A DNA stretch of 64,000 bases from Galaxea fascicularis (lineage: Eukaryota; Cnidaria; Anthozoa; Scleractinia; Euphylliidae): contig OX419345.1 of the NCBI GenBank assembly GCA_948470475.1, forward strand, positions 338,501-402,500. Reading direction: 5' to 3'. The notes beneath the pieces were generated by a model. It had not been told where the DNA came from, searched no databases, and was given only the letters and a program-made list of their open reading frames with translations. A program made the position numbers and the translations under genes. Within the stretch, counting starts at the first letter, position 1. Each line of letters opens with the position of its first letter. Of this stretch, positions 22,801-37,800 are shown one piece after another.

Positions 22801-25800
22801 CTTGTGAGTGGATAAGAATATTTCCTTGTAACGACTTGATAGCCTGACATATTAGCCCAAATAGAGAGAAGAACCTTTGAAACTAACTGTGTAACAAGGA
22901 ACACTGCAGTCTTACCAAGTGCCGCACAATGATCTCTGAGCGTGAACTCACAGCCAAATGCAATGGGGTCCTGTGGGAGGAATCCTGAATTCTAGAGTTG
23001 ACATTTGCTGACACGCCGATAAGAAACAATACGGTCTCAATATCGACGTTTTGAATCGCAGAGTGAAGAAAGTTCCGACCTTTGGAATCGAACTGTAAAT
23101 GAAAGAAAAAGAGAAAAAAAATAAGACGTGCGTTGAAGAACAGTCCCAGTTGAATCAGAACTGTCTTTTTTGTGGATCGGGTCGACTTGATTGATCACAC
23201 AATAGTTTTTTCACTAAGTATCAAACGAAATCGTGGCTTGGTTTGGTTTTACCTTTAGTTAACTGGACACGATGAAATATAAGTGGCGCTTCTTTCCCAC
23301 CTACTTGGAGGTAGCTGGCTAATGTGTTTTCAAGTTCTGTTGTTTCATTGCTCTGTTTTGTGTCTGCTGTGATTGGTCAGGTAAAGTAATTATGACGCTA
23401 CGATACTCAGATGAAAGTCCCTTGAACGCATTCTTTTGTCACCTGTTCAGCAGCTCCTGGTTCACGTGCTAAAATGGCTCCTGCAGCCTCGTGATCACGT
23501 GTTCTTAGAGCAACAGCAAATGGCGTCTGTCCTAAACGGTCTGTGACGTTCATGTTTAGTTCCGGGTGACTGAGTAGAAGCCTGGTGACGATGGGATGCT
23601 TGCTGGTAATGGCGATATGGATTGGACTGCGACTCTCCGAATCCTAGCAAGGTGTGGTAACAATCAAAGAAATAACCTCTTCACTTTCCAGCGATACTGG
23701 TCATTATGCTGTGAAAGGCGATTCTACTTTTTTAACCTAAAGATCGTTTTCAGTCACGTGACCAGCGGCCATATTGGTTCAATGAAACAAAGTATTTGCA
23801 TAAAAATAGAGTTCAATTCCCAGAGGGTTAGCCTTGTGCACCAACATGGCCGCCGTGACGTCATGTGAAAACGATCTATGGAGCGTTTTCACTCACGTGA
23901 CAAGCAGCCATATTGGTTTAACGAAACAAAAAAAAGTATTTGCATGAAGTAGAGTTCAATTCCCAGAGGGTCAACCCGGTACACCAATATGGCCGCTGTT
24001 CCTATGTTTAGGTACACCAACGTGGCCGCCGTGACGTCATGTGAAAACGCTCTATGTATGGAAACTTGAGTTACTGAGAGTATTGAGCACTGCTTTTCTG
24101 AGGTGCTGTTTATGGAACCCACTCTGTTTTAAAATGGTTCTAAGTTTTGAGCCTATGGACCTGTGAATGCGACCATTTAATTAAAAGCTAGTGAGCGGTA
24201 GTTTCGTTAAATGACATTTATTTCTAGTTCAAATCTTAACGCATCTGTACCAAAAAGGCAACGTAAGAACCCCAAAAACTACCTGCAATCATGAAACCAA
24301 AAGTTCAAACACACCGTCCATAACAAACCTTGCTGTTCACGTTTACTTTATGTTCAAATAAAGTTTGAACCACATTATCCAAGCCAGCATCACAAGCCAG
24401 ATGAAGAGGGGTCATTCCATCCCAGGCTTCCACACCTCCCTCACCGTCTGGACCAGGCCGTCTGGGACTAGAAACAATGTACCACTGGCATTAGCAATCA
24501 AGGAACATCAGCACAATGCTCACATTTAGCCACTAATGATCGTTTGCACTTTTGTTGTCTGTCACCAGGTTCAAGGTTCCACTGTATGTACCTGTGGGTA
24601 ACTGTATGTCACCGCACTATTTATAATCAAACACAGTAAGATCAATATTTATAATTTCCAGTGCGATTTAATACTTCTTTCTTTTAACTACGCTTGTTAA
24701 TTCTTTATTTCTGTTTTCTACTGTTACAATCTATCAGCAAAAGATTTTGATAAAATCATCGTGCAGAACAACAACAATTGCCATTACCATGTGCAGTTTA
24801 CCTATTTATGTCACAGCGACTTCGAATGAGGAAACACGCAGACGGCTCATCACGGTCCTCTATGGCACGATGGAGAAGGGACTGGGTACAACCATTAGGG
24901 CCCATGTTCCACGCGTCTGTATCGCAACCATATTTAACCTAAGAGGCACATATCCTGATTAATCACCTGTTCCTTTTTCCACATCAAGAGAATATCGGTA
25001 GCCCTCATTAACAGTATTTGTGCAAACTAAAGCAGGAAAGAAATATTTTTTACATTTCTCTTCTACATTTCCTTCCGTTTCTAGTGCTACTCACTTCGGT
25101 TTCCCCATTCTCTCCGTTTCCGGTTCTGGTTATTTCCGGTCCCATCCTTTTCTCAGCGGGGTACTACCTGGTTAAATTTTCTGGTTAAAATTAGCCCGCA
25201 AGCAATCTCGCGCGAGACATATCGGCCTCTCACGGCTCGCACTGACGCTCGCGCCTGAAAATAAAGACCCCAAAAGAGAGGTTGCTTTCAGGCTAGGTTA
25301 AAATTTCTGATACTCTCCTGATATGAAACATTTAAGCACATAAAAAACCTACGCAAAAATAAGAGCCAGTAAAGGGAAACAAAACTGATTGACCGGGCAT
25401 TTTGAACGCGTATCTGTGCTGTGGACATGTTCGTAGTGTGACACTCACCAGTGTAGAAGCGATGTCTTGTTGTCCACTCGTGAGTGCCACCCACAGGGGA
25501 CAGTTCTTCATCTCATCACAGGTGTTAAGATCTGCACCATTCTTACAAAGAGCGTCAACGACTGGCTCCAGGTGACACTGGATTGCTAACTGGAGCGGAC
25601 TTTTATTGTCCTTGGTCCTAAATAACAGAATGAATGTCCTCAAAGCCAAATCCACATTATACACAGCGAACTGAGCAATCAAAAAAAAAAATAAATAAAT
25701 AATAATAATAATAATAACAATAATAATAATCATAATAATAACACGTGAAGAAATTCGCTGGAAAAGCTACCAGTGTTTGAATGCGCGGAAAAATCGCATT

Positions 25801-28800
25801 CGGGCAAACGCGCAGGGAAGCTGTGTAGGGTGGTAAAAACACGAGATGTGGCTTGAAACGAGAAACAAAGAAAAATTAAAAGACAAACTGCATGAAAGTC
25901 TGGTGGTAGCAAGTGCGAAGTGGGCGCATTGGCTTCGTCAAAATTTCAAACTTTTCTTTTCCAAAGTTTAAGGCAAAAAGAAAAATGGCTACAAGTCCTG
26001 CGCAGAAGACGGTAAATTTCTAACATAATGAATGAACGATGAGATTTATTCAACACAAGTCTACTGGGAAAAAGTTTCCGAGTTCTCCCAACAAGAGTGG
26101 TATTTACGACCTAAAGGTTTTAACTTTCTTTTAGTATAAGAAGGACATGACATACTTGTTGTTGATGTTTGCTCCGTGTTCCAGCAGAAACAATGCACTG
26201 TCATTGTCACCTCTCCTCACAGCCTTATGCAGAAGTGTTAGACCGTTTGTGGTCTGTACTTCAATACTGGCCCCGGCATCTAGCAGTCTGTTGGCAACAG
26301 ACATTTGTCCTGTGTACAGGGCTAGCTCCAGAGCAGTCTGATCTTCACTGTCTGACAGATTGAAATCTGGTACAATGGGAAGACGGCCACCTCTACCCAG
26401 ACTACCTGGGATGCATTTGGTGAGAAGGAGAGTAAAGAGGGAGTAAGGAAGGATGTGCAGAGGGAGGAAAAAAACTTACTATAGAGTAGATTTAACCTTT
26501 TCAATTGGTCATCTCTTGTGCTTTCCGGATACTGAATTATGGGATTTAAAACGGAGACAACTTAAACGGTTTCCGCAAGTCGTTCGTTGAGAGAGATAAT
26601 GAGTTGTTTGCAACATGCTTGGTTTTATCAACTGTGAGAGCTAATGAGGTAAATTGGTCACCGTAGTCGAATCACTTCCTCCTTAACGTAGTGCAACAGT
26701 TTCTTTAGAAAATCCCGCCATCCATTTGTTTACCACAGAAACAGCTGAAGTGGCCTCAGTATTCAATGTAGGGTTCTGTTTTGTAGTTTTTGGTTACCCT
26801 TCCTCCATATCTTCGAATGAAACGTTCTTCTTGTCATACACTATTCTTTTAAGGGCAAAAAATCGCGGTACTAAGGTTAGATTGTCGTAACATGAATCCA
26901 CACTAGAACTAAATCAGAAAATGTTGTCTACATGAGAAACATATTTGATGGTAGTTCAACAAACCTTGAAAATCTATGAAACAATTAACGACGTCGTCGT
27001 GTTTTTCCGCGACCGCTATATGCAGTGGAGTCTTTCCGTGACACTCTGTTATTACAGCTGTAAGGTATGGGTCTTTATTAAGCTGGAAATCCTCGATCAG
27101 TTTGTTGATCATGTCTTCTGTTGGCGTCTGAGCCGTGCCTGTCTCAGCGGCTTCCGTTAAGTCACTTTGAACAGAGTCTGGTGTGGGGCTGGACTCTCCT
27201 AAAAATAAATTAATGGGTAAATAAATAAGAGAACCCTCATAAGGCTGGTTTTCACTGGCGGAGTCGTAATCAGAAGTGTAGAGCGTTATGACCTAGTGAA
27301 AATCAAACCGACGGAGTCGAAAGCAGAAGGCTATTCCGCTTATGACTTCGTCGCTCATGATCTAGTGAAAACTCTCGGAGAGCGTGTGAACAAGCATTGT
27401 GATTGGTTGGTTCTTCCGCTTCTACTTCCGACTCCGACAACATAGTTTTCACTGGGTCATAAGCGACCGAGTCATAAGCAGAGTCGGAAGAAAATGGAAA
27501 CGTTCTGATTCTTCCGACTCTGATTCCGTCGAGCTGATGACTCCGCTTACGACTCCGATTTTCAGTCGGTCATAATGGTCCTTACGACTTGGACTATGAC
27601 TCCGACTCCGACTCCGTCGCTAGTGAAAACCACCCTTGAGGTTATTTACAAGACGTTAGAGCACATAGCACAGCGATCATGTTAGAGATAAAAAACAAAA
27701 CAAAAAATGATTTTGCAAAGTAAATACACCACAAAATACAGTTTAATAACTAAGTGCTTTTTTGTCTCCAAAAGAAGTGGTTCCAAACAGACCTGACAAG
27801 TGTCATTTGATTGACAATATGGTTGATACAAACATATACACTCACCGAAACTAGGATTCTCTTCAAAAGGGTTTCCACCGAATGACAGCGCAGACGCAGC
27901 GGCCGAAGCAGCTCTAATGTCATCAAGGAACGGATTACTGCTATCATCATCAAACGGGTTCGAGCTGTGACCAAGATCTTCTTCAAAAGAATTCATTTTA
28001 TTTGTGGTGGCTCTTGATACGGCGGGTGTAGGTTTAGCTTTTGTTGAAGGTAATTTTTCGGCTTTCCTCTGCCGCTCGAGTTCTTTGGCTTTCTCCGCGG
28101 CCTTTGCTGTTTGAATCTCAAAGAACTTGTCCATGGCCTTTTGTCTTGCTTCTTTCTTCGCTGTTTCCCTGGCTTGACCTCTTTCCGCCGCTTTAACTTT
28201 CATTTCTTCTGTCTCTGTGGTCTGAGCATTTGGATTTGCACCACTGAAATCAACAGATTTTTGTCTTAACATCAGAAGACAGAGGATGACTCTACTATCC
28301 GACTGTAATCTCCAATGAAAGAACGTCTAAGGAAAAACTAGAATAAGGGAGGGGTGAGAGTGAGGTAGGGAAGGATAAGAAACTAGAATAAGGGAGGGGT
28401 GAGAGTGGGGGAGGGAAGGATAAGAGGCAGTGGTACCATAAATGTTTTCAAAACTGATTCAACCAGCAATGACAAAAACTTTAGATAAGGAGAATGACCA
28501 CCAAGTGTACACAGAAAGTCATTTTTGTGCCCAGCGGGCGGCCGCATTCCAGCAAACTTTTCGCGAGAGAAGTTACGGTAGCACAGCTCACTGCAATTTA
28601 TTTTCGACCTTTTGTGAAATTTGAAAACGGCTACCCCGTGGTGCAGCCGGCATTGTCACTCGAGACCTTGGTGAAAACCGAGATATAGTGTGTAAACCGG
28701 CGGTAAAAAGGCTTCAACCGGCTAAGAAAGGCTTCAGTGTTTTTTTGGAAAGTTTTAGGCTTCGCGCCTCGGCTTGCTTATTTCCTTAGTTCTAAATTAC

Positions 28801-31800
28801 CGCCTTGCCAAACATCGCTTCAAACATTTTGCGAGATAGATACAAACAAAGATTGGTGACATATTAATAAAGTACATGAACATTAGTTAAAAAGCTCTCT
28901 GGAAAAAAAAAGTTCACGAATACTCACTTGTTAAGAAGTTCAGAGACAAGTTTTGCCAGTCCTTTTCTAGCAACAACATGAAGAGGCATTTCGCCATGTT
29001 TGTTTGTGTGGTTTGGTTGGGCTCCATGTGAAGCTAAGAACAGGCCTGCTTCTTCCCGACTACTTTCAGCTGCCATATGCAGCAGGGAATCGCCTTTTGG
29101 TAAGTAAAGAGAAAAAAAGCTTATAACAACGTAAAGAGTTAAGTATCCAAAAAAACAAAAGAAATGGGCAATTCTTTGATCAAAGCAAGTCTTCTTTGCA
29201 ATAATCGTGATGCCTGTACTGACTGCCCGATTTCAGTTCTGTAGCTGTTCCTTTAGGGGCAACATTGAAGAAGAAGCATCCCTAATAAATTAAACACGAG
29301 TTCTGAATGTTATTTGGCATGCATCGAAGGTGCCATGAAAACCAGATGTTTTGACAACAGTATGATATTTTGTGATAAATGTAAAGTTATCTAAAGATTT
29401 CATTTTGTCTTCGTTTAATCAGAATATTTTGGAGGCCTAACTCAAATGAGAATAACATTCAAGTTTTTGTTATGTTTTCTGTCAATCCGTTGTAGTTGCA
29501 ATGACAACCCTGCAGCTTTCAGCACTTACAGTTACTTTTACAATGCCTGTTGCACTGCTGAGTTGCGTTACTGACTTGTTTACTGAGTTGCATTAGGTTA
29601 GAGTTGTTTAAAGCACACGTGAGGCTATAAGTAAAAAGTGCAGAGGAACATCAGCAGACCACTGACCAGTAACATTGTTGACAGCATCAGGACTCGCCCC
29701 GTGCTTCACCAGCTTTGCAGCCAAACTGTCCTCATCCATTGGATCAACTCTGTCATCATGTGACAGTGCTAACCACAGGGGAACATGTCCTTCATTGTTG
29801 TGTAACTCAAGGTTCAGTCTGAAATCAATTGAAAACAGTAAGCTTTGACTTTCGTCTGATAGTTACACTGTCTTGTGTTCTTAATAAAACAAATATTGGC
29901 CTGATAGGCAAACTTGCTAGTTTTATAAGGGGATTAAATTTCCAAGTGGCAACTATCAAAGTAATAACAGCTAGCTGTTACCATATCATAGTAACTGGTG
30001 AATTTGTCAAAGACATTCATCAGAATTTGTCTTCTGTTCTTACAAGTTCGTTTGTAAGTTCAGCAATTTTCCTTGCGTGTATTTACATTGCGCATAAAGA
30101 CATTCTATGAAAAATAGGAACACCCTGATGTCACCAATCATTTATGAAAGGAAATTATGTTTGACAGAATGATGGTTACAAGTTTCCAACTTATTCAATC
30201 AACACAAGGTAAGATAATTTGATATACAAATAATATTGTTCAGCTCACTTGGCTTTCTGCAGAAGAACTTTCAGAACAGCATCATTCTTGGCTTCTATGG
30301 CTCTGTGTAAGGCAGTCCTGAAAGATAATACACATAATTTTTAGTCAACAAAAAATATTATAAAACTGCATTTGACAGGACAATTACAGTACCACTCAAA
30401 CGTATTAAGTCACCAGATAAGTCACATTTTCTGCGCTATGTGATTTGCGTAGCGTGAGAGTCACCAATATGAAAGGAAACATTTTTGGCATAAATTAGGG
30501 TTACCACATGACACAAAATCAATTAATTGTGTGCAACAATTTTGTTGAGAATCAGTTTTACGGTAACTATTTCTTTTACTGAACTGCGTCAATCTAGTCA
30601 GTTTTTCCTAACCTCCCTCCACTGTCCTGAGCATCAGCATTAGCACCATTTTCCAGGAGTAGCTCAGCGATTCTTGCCATGCCTTCAGATGATGTCATGT
30701 TAAAAGAACTGCCTTGCTGGGAAATGGAGGATGCAGACCATGGTCTGACAAACATAAAATGCTTTTCAATGACTATTGTTCAGTTCTGCTTTGTTGTGAT
30801 CATTAAGTTTCAAGGTAGGCAGTTGATTTCTGCCAGCTGTCAGAACACTTTGTAATGACTACTTTTGCCCCAGAATGAAGGAAATTGTATTGAGGTTGTC
30901 AATTCGATAATCCCCCCCTCCCCCGTTTAGACCCCCCTATGATACATGGCATGTTGCGCCATGTTATGAGTGTTTTGCACCCTTTATAATCTGTAGCCCG
31001 CTACTTCAACCTGTACATCCATATACATAAAATACTGGAGACAACCATGACATTTGCAGTTTTAACAATACTGGTATTTTTCCTGTAGATGCTCTATCAC
31101 ATGGCTTATAAGGGCAAGTAAATCCCCTTTGCAATTTTCTGAAGATCTACAAGTACATTCTTGAATGGGGAGGTTTTGTGCATTTCTGAAAATAATTTTA
31201 GGTGCCATTTCATTTAATTAGAGGGTAAAAAACCCACATGTCACCCTTTGGTGTAAAAACCTGAGGGTATACTACCACATTCTGAGCTACGTAAGTTAGT
31301 CAATAAATATGTGTTCGTCACACTCAGTTTTGATTACACCTGTGCAATAATTTAGTCCTCTAGCCATTGCTTGTGAAAAACCATAAATGAAAACAAAACA
31401 AAAAAAGATTCCACTCACTTGTATGAAGCAGCTAAATGGAATGGAGTCACATGCTCGCTGTGTGTGGCAGCACTGCATCTTGCTCCATTCTTTATCAGAA
31501 ATGTGGCAGAAAACTCATCTCCCTGTTTGACAGCTTTGTGTAGCAAACACTGGCCATCTATATCAGCCATGTTGACATCACAGCCATGACCAACCAACGT
31601 CTTTGCAATGCTCTCTTGCTGTTGTGTAAGAGCAATGTGTAATGGCACCTGACCACTGGATGGCTCCAGCTCATTCAGTTTACCAGGTAACTAAAAAAAA
31701 TTAACATTTCACTAGAATTATTAATTTATACTGACTAACAAAGGTAATACACACTGTATGACACATTTATGTTGGTGAATGACTACACATCTTAAACAGT

Positions 31801-34800
31801 ACCCTAGCAAAGCAATCAGACCCTTAACCATAATCTGGAACTAGAGAAACTATGCAACTGGCCTAAAATATGCTTTCTGTTTATTTGTTGCAAATTAAGA
31901 TCTTGTTACATTGTACGTTAATACTTAATGTACAATGTAGAGCACACCTGTCTAAAAGATGTAGTATATAATCTCACCTGTGAGTTAAATTCGATAAGGA
32001 ACAAAAATACTACATCCTCTCTGTGATGCCTGACGGCAAGGTGCAGTGGAAAACCAGACTTTGATTTGAACATTTCGTACAACAATGGAGCACTCATACC
32101 CGTGAAATCCTCTGTCTTCAGATCATGCTATGAATTCACAAATATGCAATTCATTAAAACCTTGTGTCATGAACTTAAGTTTTGCATTATGCTTGATTTA
32201 TATTTATCATCATTGTTTATATTACTCGTTTACCAGTTATTTTTGACAAGCACGTAAAGAGTAATATGATTGCTTAGAGTAGCAGACACACTTGGAGTAG
32301 AAAAACAGGGACACAACCCAAAAATTATTTCTCAGAGATTTTTTTTATCTTCTTTACTCAACCGGAGTCAGGAATTATAACGCAAGTTTTGTATTAGTTT
32401 TGCCTTTCAATGAACCTTTTGTTTAGTGCTTGTTTTATTTCTATTCAGCTAAATTTTCTTTCATAACACACATAACTGTGATTTCTAGTTGTCACTGCAT
32501 GCTTGAAGGATAAGCAAAATAAATCAGTGCAAATCTGAAGTCTGACCGTGAAGTGCACTGGTTGAGCACTGCGAACTCCGATCGATACTTTGTGCAAGGG
32601 GTCAAGTTGGGAACGTGACACCTTGATGACACAGGACGTGCCCAAGGTTCTTCAGATATCTGTAATTATTTTATTATTACTCCTTGCAATATCAATTTTT
32701 TAATAAGCACCATATGTAAATGGGAATGTTAATTGAAGATGCAATTAAGTTGTTGTTGTTATTGCTGTCAATTATCTCAAGTATATGCAGATCAACATAG
32801 GGGAAAACTTTGTACATATTGAATTTTGTTCTTGAATCACAGTGGATTCTGATTTATGCTTACAATATCAGTCAGTGAGCATTTCAAGAACACAGAGGTC
32901 AAAGAAACATGGAGAAAAAGAAGTAGAATACATAAGTGAATAATGCACTGCATGATGGGACCCACCCAGTGATTAGAGATGATTTCAGCACAGTACTTTT
33001 GCAGGTCTTTGGCACCAATATCTTCTGCTGTCTGATAAAACTTGATACAGTTTGACACTGAAACTGAAGACATCAACATCTTCTCACACCTGGTGGATAG
33101 AAATTATATAACAAAATATAATCAAAGTGTACTGATGGATGAAGACATCATGTTGCTCTAAAGTAATTTCAGACTGTTTTGAAGTTTGCTTGGCCTTAAA
33201 GGGGCACTGTCACACTACTGTACCATAACTTTAAAAACTGCCAATGCATCAGTGGAAACCTTAAAATAATGGTCTAGTTTTGCTGCCAAAGACTGTCAGT
33301 AGTACTGCATTGACACTATAAACTCCTGTATGCCATCAAAGATGATGAGGACGGAAATGGATTGAAATTTGATAAAACCTGCCAGTTTATTTTGAAAATT
33401 TCACCCTATGCATTGAAAAATCACCGACAAAATTGTTATGGTTAGCTCTCCTGGCTAAAATTTCATTGGAATTCATCTTGTTAATAATTTCTGTAAGAGC
33501 ATTTTTTTTTGCGCAATAACAGGTAAAAGGCAGCAATTTGGGCAGAATTGAACCAAAAATAACAAAAACCCCAGTGACAGTGTTCCTTTAAGTCAGTTTT
33601 GTCATTTTATAATCAGTCATATTAGGTCCAGTAATACTATATTATGTTATGCTAATGTTATGCCATGCCATACAGCATACTGTATCATAGCATAGCATAG
33701 CATAGCGTAGCATAACATAACATGTAACAGCACATAGTATTACACATTTTTTATTGAATGTATGAATTACATTTATTGTTTTGAAATCCCTACCTTTCTT
33801 TAAGTTCTTTAAGTCTGTACTTTTTAGCAGCCTTAACCAGCTCTATAAGAAATACTTCATCATTGGGGATTTCTGCCTGATCTGTGTACACCCACTTCAT
33901 GAGTGTCAACCCCACAGATGAACTGATATCTAACCAAAAAAAATATAAAAACAGATGAAGTCTATTCTAAATCAGTACAGTACTTCCTAGGATGAACTGA
34001 TCCAATGACTGGAAAAAGAAAATTTATTGAGCTTTAAAGTGGTATCACCAAGAGAGTCTCTTCAATTTAAACAAAGTGGAATTCTTTTTCAGTTTTTTTC
34101 TTTGGGGGAAGGAAGGATGGGTGGTATGTTTGGCATGGTGATGTATTGATTTAGTGCATAATAGGATCATTCCACAGTATCTTGCATGTTGTGGAGACAA
34201 CATTTAGAAACTTAAAAAAGCCACAAAATGCAAGTTATTGATGGACACCAACAAAGACTTTGGTCAAACTAATGTTTTCTTCAAGGTTGGCGCATAATAC
34301 TATTTTGGCCGCTCCAGGATAAAATCTGATATACATGACAACAAAAACAACACTGTTGTGGAGGCAACACCACAGAACTGTGTATGTTTGATACACAGTG
34401 TTTGTTTCGAAATCTCTTTGAATTGTCTGGTAGTGTGGGCCTCAAAGTTAACCTTAACGGTGACAGTGTGTATAGCTAACTGATGTGGGTGACAAAAAGG
34501 AAACCAGTTTCCTGTGTTTTTGTAATTTTAGTAAAGTGATGGTGTAGTTCTGTTGTGGAGACGACATTGTGGAGACGACAAGTTTGTCCCCAAACTTCAC
34601 TGTTACTTTAGTTAATGTCATTACACAATAAAATGTCACAACTATAATCAAAGTCAACTATAGTCTTCAAATTTCAGGTTTAACATTGTACAGCTATAAA
34701 TTTTAAGTCTTAAGTCTACACCCTCCGAGTATAAGAACCTGAAGCTCCCTAACAGCCATTTTGCATTAAAAGAAAACCAAGCCAAAAGTAGCTCCTGAGG

Positions 34801-37800
34801 TAATCTTGTTTGTGTTAAACCAAACAATGCTGGATCTTATCAACAACAATAAATCATATAACATGCATGATAAGACGTGTCTTTGAAAGGCACTAAAAAC
34901 AATGCATGCAGGTTCCATTAGATCAGAGTTGGTAGTACTGCAACAAAGAAAAAATGGAATTCACAATTTCCCATACCAACACAGATGTTTCTGAATTTGT
35001 TCATTTTCTAGGGATAAGGCTTTTTACTATTAATTTGTCGTCTCGGCAACAAAATTGTCGCGTCCACAACGGAAAACAACCTTGTATTTCATGGTGCATT
35101 GATAACTTATTTACAAATTTGATAAAACATGATATGCACCTTGCCATAAGTTAGAAGTTTCCAGATCATCAATCTGATCATGGATACAAGTCAAGCAGAT
35201 GTATCTGCTAAAGAATAAGTCCCTTGAATACTTTTTGTCCACACTTCTTTTCTTAATTACCCTTTTTAGATAATTGCAAAATTAGTTATCAAAATGTTGT
35301 ATCCACCTCTCTTGGCATTGTGGGTGATTTATGTTAATTTATGACATAACAGCAGGGGTGCATCCCAAAAATTTGCCTTTTTGCAAACCCTCAACTATTC
35401 AGCAATAACTTAAGTGGTAAACTAGATCTTCTTCACGACTTTTTTAAGAAGCAATTTTGTCCAGAATACTGTGGAATAGAGTTCTAAAGTGTGACGTCAC
35501 AAAAAATCAAATCTGTGAAATTATGGGATTGGGCACCATTTTCGAATGGAGTATCCTTAAAAAAGGTTCCTTGCCAAAACTTAGGTTTTAATTGTAATTC
35601 CCAGCTGAAATGTGAAGGATTGAAATTTGATATTTTGCCTATATAAATCTCTCTAATTTTGAGTCTGTTCTAAACTGAAGGAAAAGAAACAAATTTTGAA
35701 GGGTTTGTATGGAATGCCATCAAACTTCGATCCCTTATATCTCTACCGGGAATTGAAATTCGGAGCTAATTTTTGGGATGAGGACATCTTTTAGCATGCT
35801 CTATAAGAATATGGCATCATATCCCATAATTTCAAAAAAATTATTTTTGTGATGTCATCACTTTAGAACTCTGTGGCCTAATAATGACATCACATCCATT
35901 CAACCAACCAGTTAATCCTTCATGCCACAGAAACTGGGTTACCTGTGAGCATTTGGAACATCTGTGACTCATCTGGGACTTACTGATAGCAGTCAGTACT
36001 AAATGAGATATACTATAACCGTAAACAAATTCATGAGAAGTTTGAGAAAGGAGATTTTTCAGCTAAGTTTGTATGACAAAACTGTAATATAAAAGAAGAT
36101 AGGGTAATTTTAACTACTGTTTTAATGAATGTTTCAGTAAAGAATGACATTCCTTGAAAGTCTCCATACCAGCTAACTGCAATTCACTAATCTCATTCAA
36201 ATCCCGGCTACTCCAGTGATCCCCTCTGGCTGCAAGCACAAATTTGTGTGCTTTAATTTTTTGATCAGCAAACGATACTGTGATATCACTGTGCAATGAA
36301 AGAAAGGAGGTCATCACTAAACAGCATTGCTGCAGTTTCATACAAACTACCTTTAACAGAAGCTGCATATTTTAGGACATTTTTTTTATTGGACACAGTT
36401 CACATTGTGCTCTTTAAATGTTTGCAGCCGCTCGTAAGTAAAAATTACAAATAAACAATGATAAATTAAAAAAATTATTATGAGCAATAATAATAATTTA
36501 TTGGAGACTAGATAATTGTATAATGTGATTCCAGAGTAGTGATTGGCTGTGTGACCATGGAATACAGTGTATAAGCCATCATGCTATCATTCCAAGCCTC
36601 AACAAAGGGACATAAAATCAATTGCAAGGGGATGGTAGGCAGAAAAAGCAAATGTTTTTAAAGAAAAGTATAGAGCAAAATTGGAATTCCCAGAGGGGTA
36701 GGGGTGCAAACCAAAACCCTTCTGTGGGAGAGGGAGGTATGGATATTCTGGAACCACAAATTGCTTTACTTAACACTCTGCACCTATTTGCATACCGCTG
36801 TATCAATCATCTTATATCCACTCAAACACACCACCTGTACAAATCCTTGTCAAACAGTTCTGCAACAGTTTTCAGTAATTTACTGACAAATGTGTTTTCA
36901 TGTTCTCCTGTCTGCCCAGATGCCGCCAGAGCCAGGCTGTACTTCTGTTCCAGCTCAATAAGTCTGTTTTGTAGCTTGACATACTCCTGACGCAACAGAC
37001 TCAGGTGCCTTTCCAGTTTGGCTACCTGACCTTTCATGGATGAAAAAAGAAAGAAAAAGATTCCAAAAAAAGTTTGACGATTTAAGCTCCTGAGCAGTAC
37101 AGCAGTACTCCATCTGCGTTAAACAATTTGTCAAGTTCAAAGATTTATTTTATTAACAATGCAAACAAGATTCAAAAATCCAATACAAATAACTGAAAAT
37201 TGGTACTCAGCTTTTAGGCTTCAACCAACCAATTAATTGTTATTGATTTTTATTGATTTTAATGATTACCACCGAGTGACCTGCATAGACAACAACTGTC
37301 CAAGTTCAAAATGAACAGTAAAAAGCGCTGTTTACCCCCATTTCTTTGAGAATAAAGACTTGAACAGAACGATTTCCAGTCAGCCCCTTACATTAATTAC
37401 ACATGCATCACTGTCATACCAACCCTGTTCCAAAATCAAACAGGGTTTGAGTAACAAAATTCATGCATAACTGATGTAATGGGCTGTGTGAAAATTTTGC
37501 CGACTAATTAAACCACTATTACTTTAACAAAACAAGTGAAACAGATGTGATGAAGTAGCACTAGTAGGCAACTTCAAGTCTCGTGAAGTGCTGAGCATTC
37601 TCGAGTGACTGATCGATCAAAAGCCTGCTGGTTAGCGAATCTGCTGCAGTGATTTCCTCCGATGCCATAAATTCGTCCAGATAGGATTCAAAACCAAGTA
37701 TCTTTAGCAAACAGGATGTTACATAAGGAAATGAAACTGTAAACAAGCATTAAAATTTTGAGAGTTACCACTTAAAAAGAGAATCGAACATTAACACTCA

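Noticed and set aside
25657..25842. Tyr/Ile-rich open frame
   Set aside because: Translation of the AAT microsatellite.
37561..37746. Minus-strand open frame in ANKFY1 intron 1 (contains YLDEFMASEEITAADSLTSR)
   Set aside because: Codons look protein-like, but it does not fit between MAAE and the coiled-coil exon without a stop, and I do not recognise it.
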